Position numbers and translations under genes: made by a program. Positions 61,672 to 64,000 of a stretch of 64,000 nucleotides of DNA are shown here, piece by piece. Positions within the stretch are counted from its first letter, which is position 1. Every line of letters starts with the position of its first letter. Below the pieces are notes generated by a model that was not told the DNA's origin, made no database searches, and was given only the letters and a program-made list of their open reading frames with translations. The DNA is from Luminiphilus sp. (GTDB lineage Bacteria; Pseudomonadota; Gammaproteobacteria; Pseudomonadales; Halieaceae): NCBI GenBank assembly GCA_029242325.1, contig JAQWUD010000007.1:19458-83457 (forward strand). Direction: 5' to 3'.

Positions 61672-61922
61672 CACTGGCGCGATTCATTGGGTTCACCTGA
61701 ATATATCACCGGCATCACCTTCGCTGGAAAACGATCTCTAGCAACGCCTTGTCTCGAGGCAATCTGGCTCCGCCGACATCCACCATCAGCCAACAAAATA
61801 ATCATGACTCCTGCCATGAGTCGAACATTGAACAGCGCAATGGTCTCAGGCCGATGCCGAATCGATCTAGCTATCGCCCAAAAGGCCTATCACAATACAC
61901 AGATACTGTGAGGGACAAGATC

Positions 61923-63281
61923 ATGCGCATACAGGAACCGGCTAGGGAAGTGCAGGTCGTTCACGAGACCGAGGTGCTGGTCGTGGGCTCTGGCCCCGGA
62001 GGGCTCGCCGCCGCACTCGGCGCTGCCCGCGCAGGAAGTCAGGTCACACTGCTCGAGCGATTTGGTTGCTTTGGCGGCAATATCACCGCGGTTGGCGTGG
62101 AAGGTTTCGCCTGGTATCGCCACGAACATACAGTCGATACTGAGGGCGTTGGTATCGAGTTTGAAGAGCGTGCCCGGGCCATGGGTGCTGCAGTGAAGGA
62201 GCCTCAGTCGGATAGCCACGCCATCGACGGCGAAGCGTTCAAATGGGTCGCCGATACGCTGGTGGAGGAAGCCGGCATCATGCCCATGCTGCACCGACTG
62301 TTCGTTGCCCCGATCATGGACGGCGACGTCATTACAGGCGTGATCGTGGAGAGCAAGGCCGGGCGTGAAGCAATTCTGGCTGAACGCGTCATCGACGCCA
62401 CAGGTGATGCGGATGTGGCGTATCGCGCGGGTGCGATCACGCTCAAGCAAGCCAAGGAAGACATGATCGGCGCCTCGGTGATGTTCTCGATGTCGGGCGT
62501 GAACAAAACCCGGTTTATTGACCACGTTAAAGCCGATCCACAGACCTACCGGGACTGGGCATACGGACAGTGGACGGTGGAAACCACCGGAAAGGAGGAT
62601 GAGATGTTCTCGCCTTTTTTGCGCAAGCCCTTTGAAAAAGCCCGCGAGGCGGGGTTGATTCCCGAGCACCTCGATACCATCGCCGGCACCTGGGGTGCGC
62701 TCTATGACACCGGGGACCTCACCTACCTGAATTTGGTGCACCTCCTGGGCTATGACGGCACCGACCCCAATGATCTGACCCGCGGTGAGATGGAGGGTCG
62801 CAAGCAAGCCATGCTAGCGATTGAGGCACTGAAGCAATACACCCCGGGCTGCGAAAATGCCAAGCTACGTAACTTCGGTATGACGCTGGGCATTCGCGAT
62901 ACACGAAAGATCGACGCGGCTTACAACATGACCGAGGCCGACGTGCGCGATCAGGCCCGCTTTAAAGACAGCATCGGCATCTTCCCCGAATTCATCGATG
63001 GTTACGGGATTCTCATTCTGCCCACTACCGGTCGTTACTTTCAGGTGCCCTACCGAACCCTGCTGCCCAAGGGGGTCAAAAATCTAATCTGTGCCGGTCG
63101 GGTCACCGGCGGAGACCGGGTCAGCCATGCGGCCACCCGCAACATGATGTGCTGCACGGTCACCGGGCAGGGCGCCGGCGTCGCCGCGGCGGTCGCAGTG
63201 CAGCAAAAGTGCGGCTTCGATGAGCTGGACATGGGTCAAGTTCAGGTCGAACTGAAGCGGCAGGACGTGCGGCTCCACTGA
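61923..63281 (+). CDS. FAD-dependent oxidoreductase (FAD_oxidored type)
   Basis: 452 residues from ATG 61923 with GAGGG eight bases before; the in-frame sequence upstream to 61749 does not look coding. The Rossmann motif 'LVVGSGPGGLAAALGAARAG' is followed by 'LLERFGCFGGNITAVG', and 'ERVIDATGDADVAYRAG' and 'ICAGRVTGGDRVSHAATRNM' are the later FAD motifs. This is the PF12831-type flavoprotein, related to thiol-oxidising and sugar-related enzymes. It lies next to the dehydratase/dehydrogenase operon (divergent) and ahead of a PhyH dioxygenase on the same strand after 44 bases. The reaction is unknown. Confidence 0.85.
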   Translation: MRIQEPAREVQVVHETEVLVVGSGPGGLAAALGAARAGSQVTLLERFGCFGGNITAVGVEGFAWYRHEHTVDTEGVGIEFEERARAMGAAVKEPQSDSHAIDGEAFKWVADTLVEEAGIMPMLHRLFVAPIMDGDVITGVIVESKAGREAILAERVIDATGDADVAYRAGAITLKQAKEDMIGASVMFSMSGVNKTRFIDHVKADPQTYRDWAYGQWTVETTGKEDEMFSPFLRKPFEKAREAGLIPEHLDTIAGTWGALYDTGDLTYLNLVHLLGYDGTDPNDLTRGEMEGRKQAMLAIEALKQYTPGCENAKLRNFGMTLGIRDTRKIDAAYNMTEADVRDQARFKDSIGIFPEFIDGYGILILPTTGRYFQVPYRTLLPKGVKNLICAGRVTGGDRVSHAATRNMMCCTVTGQGAGVAAAVAVQQKCGFDELDMGQVQVELKRQDVRLH

Positions 63282-63325
63282 CGGCGCATGCAGACTCCCC
63301 AACAACCCGCCATCACTGGATGCAC

Positions 63326-64000
63326 ATGAACGATACCGACATATCAGCCTTGGGAAAATCACTCGCCAACACACAACAGCAGCTCGAGAACGACGGCTAC
63401 CTGCTGGTAAAAGGCTTAGGAGACCGCGAGCTTGTTGCGCATCTGCTTGAGGTCTCACTAAGCCGCAGCAATGAGGTAATGGCAGCGCTGGGTGGTCAGA
63501 CGATCGGCATTGGCAGTGGCGCCGGCTTCGACGAGGTGGTGCAAAGATCGCCCGGCCGCTGGGACATTCCGATCTTGCCATCCGAGTTTGGTGTTGATGA
63601 GCGCGCGCTACCCTGGTGGCCGCTGATTGCCGCCGTCCTTGGCGATAATGCCGAACATTCTTTCAGCGGCGTGGTGTATTCCGACCCGGGTACCCCCGCG
63701 CAGTGCTGGCATATCGACTCACCCCATGTCGGTCCCGATCACCTTCCACCCCATGCGCTGAATGTCATGGTTGCACTCCATGACACACCACTGGCAATGG
63801 GCCCCACCGAACTGGCGAGGGGCTCGCATCGACTGACCAATCACCTGCAGAACCCCGCTCTCGTCAGCGATGAACTGGTCTATCAGCATGAGAAGACAGT
63901 GCCTGAACAGCTGGTGGCAAACACTGAGCAAGCGGTGCCCGAAGGCGTATCGTCTTTACTCACTGCTGGGTCGTGCCTCATCTTCGATGACCGCATCCTG
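63326..64000 (+). CDS. Phytanoyl-CoA dioxygenase (PhyH) family protein, cut by window end
   Basis: 225 residues are visible from ATG 63326, and the frame stays open to the last base. 'AQCWHIDSPHVGPDHLPPHA' holds the His-x-Asp metal motif of the PhyH fold, and 'MGPTELARGSHRL' is the common substrate-binding turn. The C-terminal part with the second His is beyond the window. It follows the FAD oxidoreductase by 44 bases on the same strand, so a shared operon is likely. The overlapping frame that ends at 63329 is not coding. Confidence 0.82.
   Translation, partial: MNDTDISALGKSLANTQQQLENDGYLLVKGLGDRELVAHLLEVSLSRSNEVMAALGGQTIGIGSGAGFDEVVQRSPGRWDIPILPSEFGVDERALPWWPLIAAVLGDNAEHSFSGVVYSDPGTPAQCWHIDSPHVGPDHLPPHALNVMVALHDTPLAMGPTELARGSHRLTNHLQNPALVSDELVYQHEKTVPEQLVANTEQAVPEGVSSLLTAGSCLIFDDRIL

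Noticed and set aside
61890..62807. Long minus-strand ORF (305 codons) opposite the FAD oxidoreductase
   Set aside because: It is antisense to a clear flavoprotein and shows no recognisable domain; a frame left open by GC-rich codon bias.

Overview
The window reads as chromosome of a heterotrophic, aerobic marine gammaproteobacterium. The protein families recall the OM60/NOR5-type (Halieaceae-like) or SAR92-like lineages: TonB-dependent receptors, DMSP-demethylase-type GcvT proteins, phytanoyl-CoA dioxygenases, a sulfatase, a TPR-sulfotransferase and many acyl-CoA enzymes. This placement is inferred from family content; no rRNA or tRNA gene was seen. Coding density is high. I found no insertion sequence, phage gene, CRISPR array or attachment site.

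Layout. 1-10.1 kb: the end of an AbgT-type transporter, a PhyH dioxygenase whose reading frame lacks a normal start codon, then a minus-strand run (RhlE helicase, acyl-CoA ligase, thiolase), an MFS transporter, a VOC protein, a damaged-looking cupin and a secreted sulfatase. 10.1-30.3 kb: a catabolic island with four PYROXD2-type FAD oxidoreductases (10.1, 11.9, 21.9 and 23.5 kb), an SSF transporter, a cupin, a PuuB-like FAD oxidase, a PuuA-like glutamine-synthetase-family ligase, an AraC regulator with an NTF2-like sensor domain, two polytopic membrane proteins, a GcvT-type C1 transferase, a Tat-exported spermidine-dehydrogenase-like protein and a secreted amidohydrolase. Together these suggest uptake, gamma-glutamylation and oxidation of amines, with capture of a C1 unit on tetrahydrofolate.

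30.5-43.4 kb: GFA protein, SulP transporter plus universal stress protein, a DMSP-demethylase-like gene (dmdA) convergent with a DmdB-type acyl-CoA ligase, GST, DNA polymerase IV, a 42-residue membrane peptide, an AhpD-like protein, a P450/ureohydrolase/cupin run and a secreted hydrolase. 43.5-46.2 kb: a TonB receptor with five His/Asp/Glu-rich blocks and a small Cys-rich partner, probably for zinc or a similar metal. 46.5-51.2 kb: a signalling module in which SiaA (PP2C phosphatase), SiaC (DUF1987) and SiaB (kinase) homologues are followed by a convergent class III nucleotide cyclase, where Pseudomonas has the diguanylate cyclase SiaD. A TonB-C protein is translationally coupled in front of siaA.

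51.4-64 kb: a Tat-signal HisC-like aminotransferase, a methyltransferase, a homocysteine S-methyltransferase, a second large TonB receptor, a TPR-sulfotransferase, and a sugar-acid-like group (enolase-superfamily dehydratase plus zinc alcohol dehydrogenase), followed by an FAD oxidoreductase and a second PhyH dioxygenase cut by the window end.

The two most promising places for undescribed biology are the PYROXD2/PYROXD2/GcvT operon with its surroundings (10-26 kb) and the SiaA-SiaC-SiaB plus adenylate-cyclase-like module (46.5-51.2 kb).
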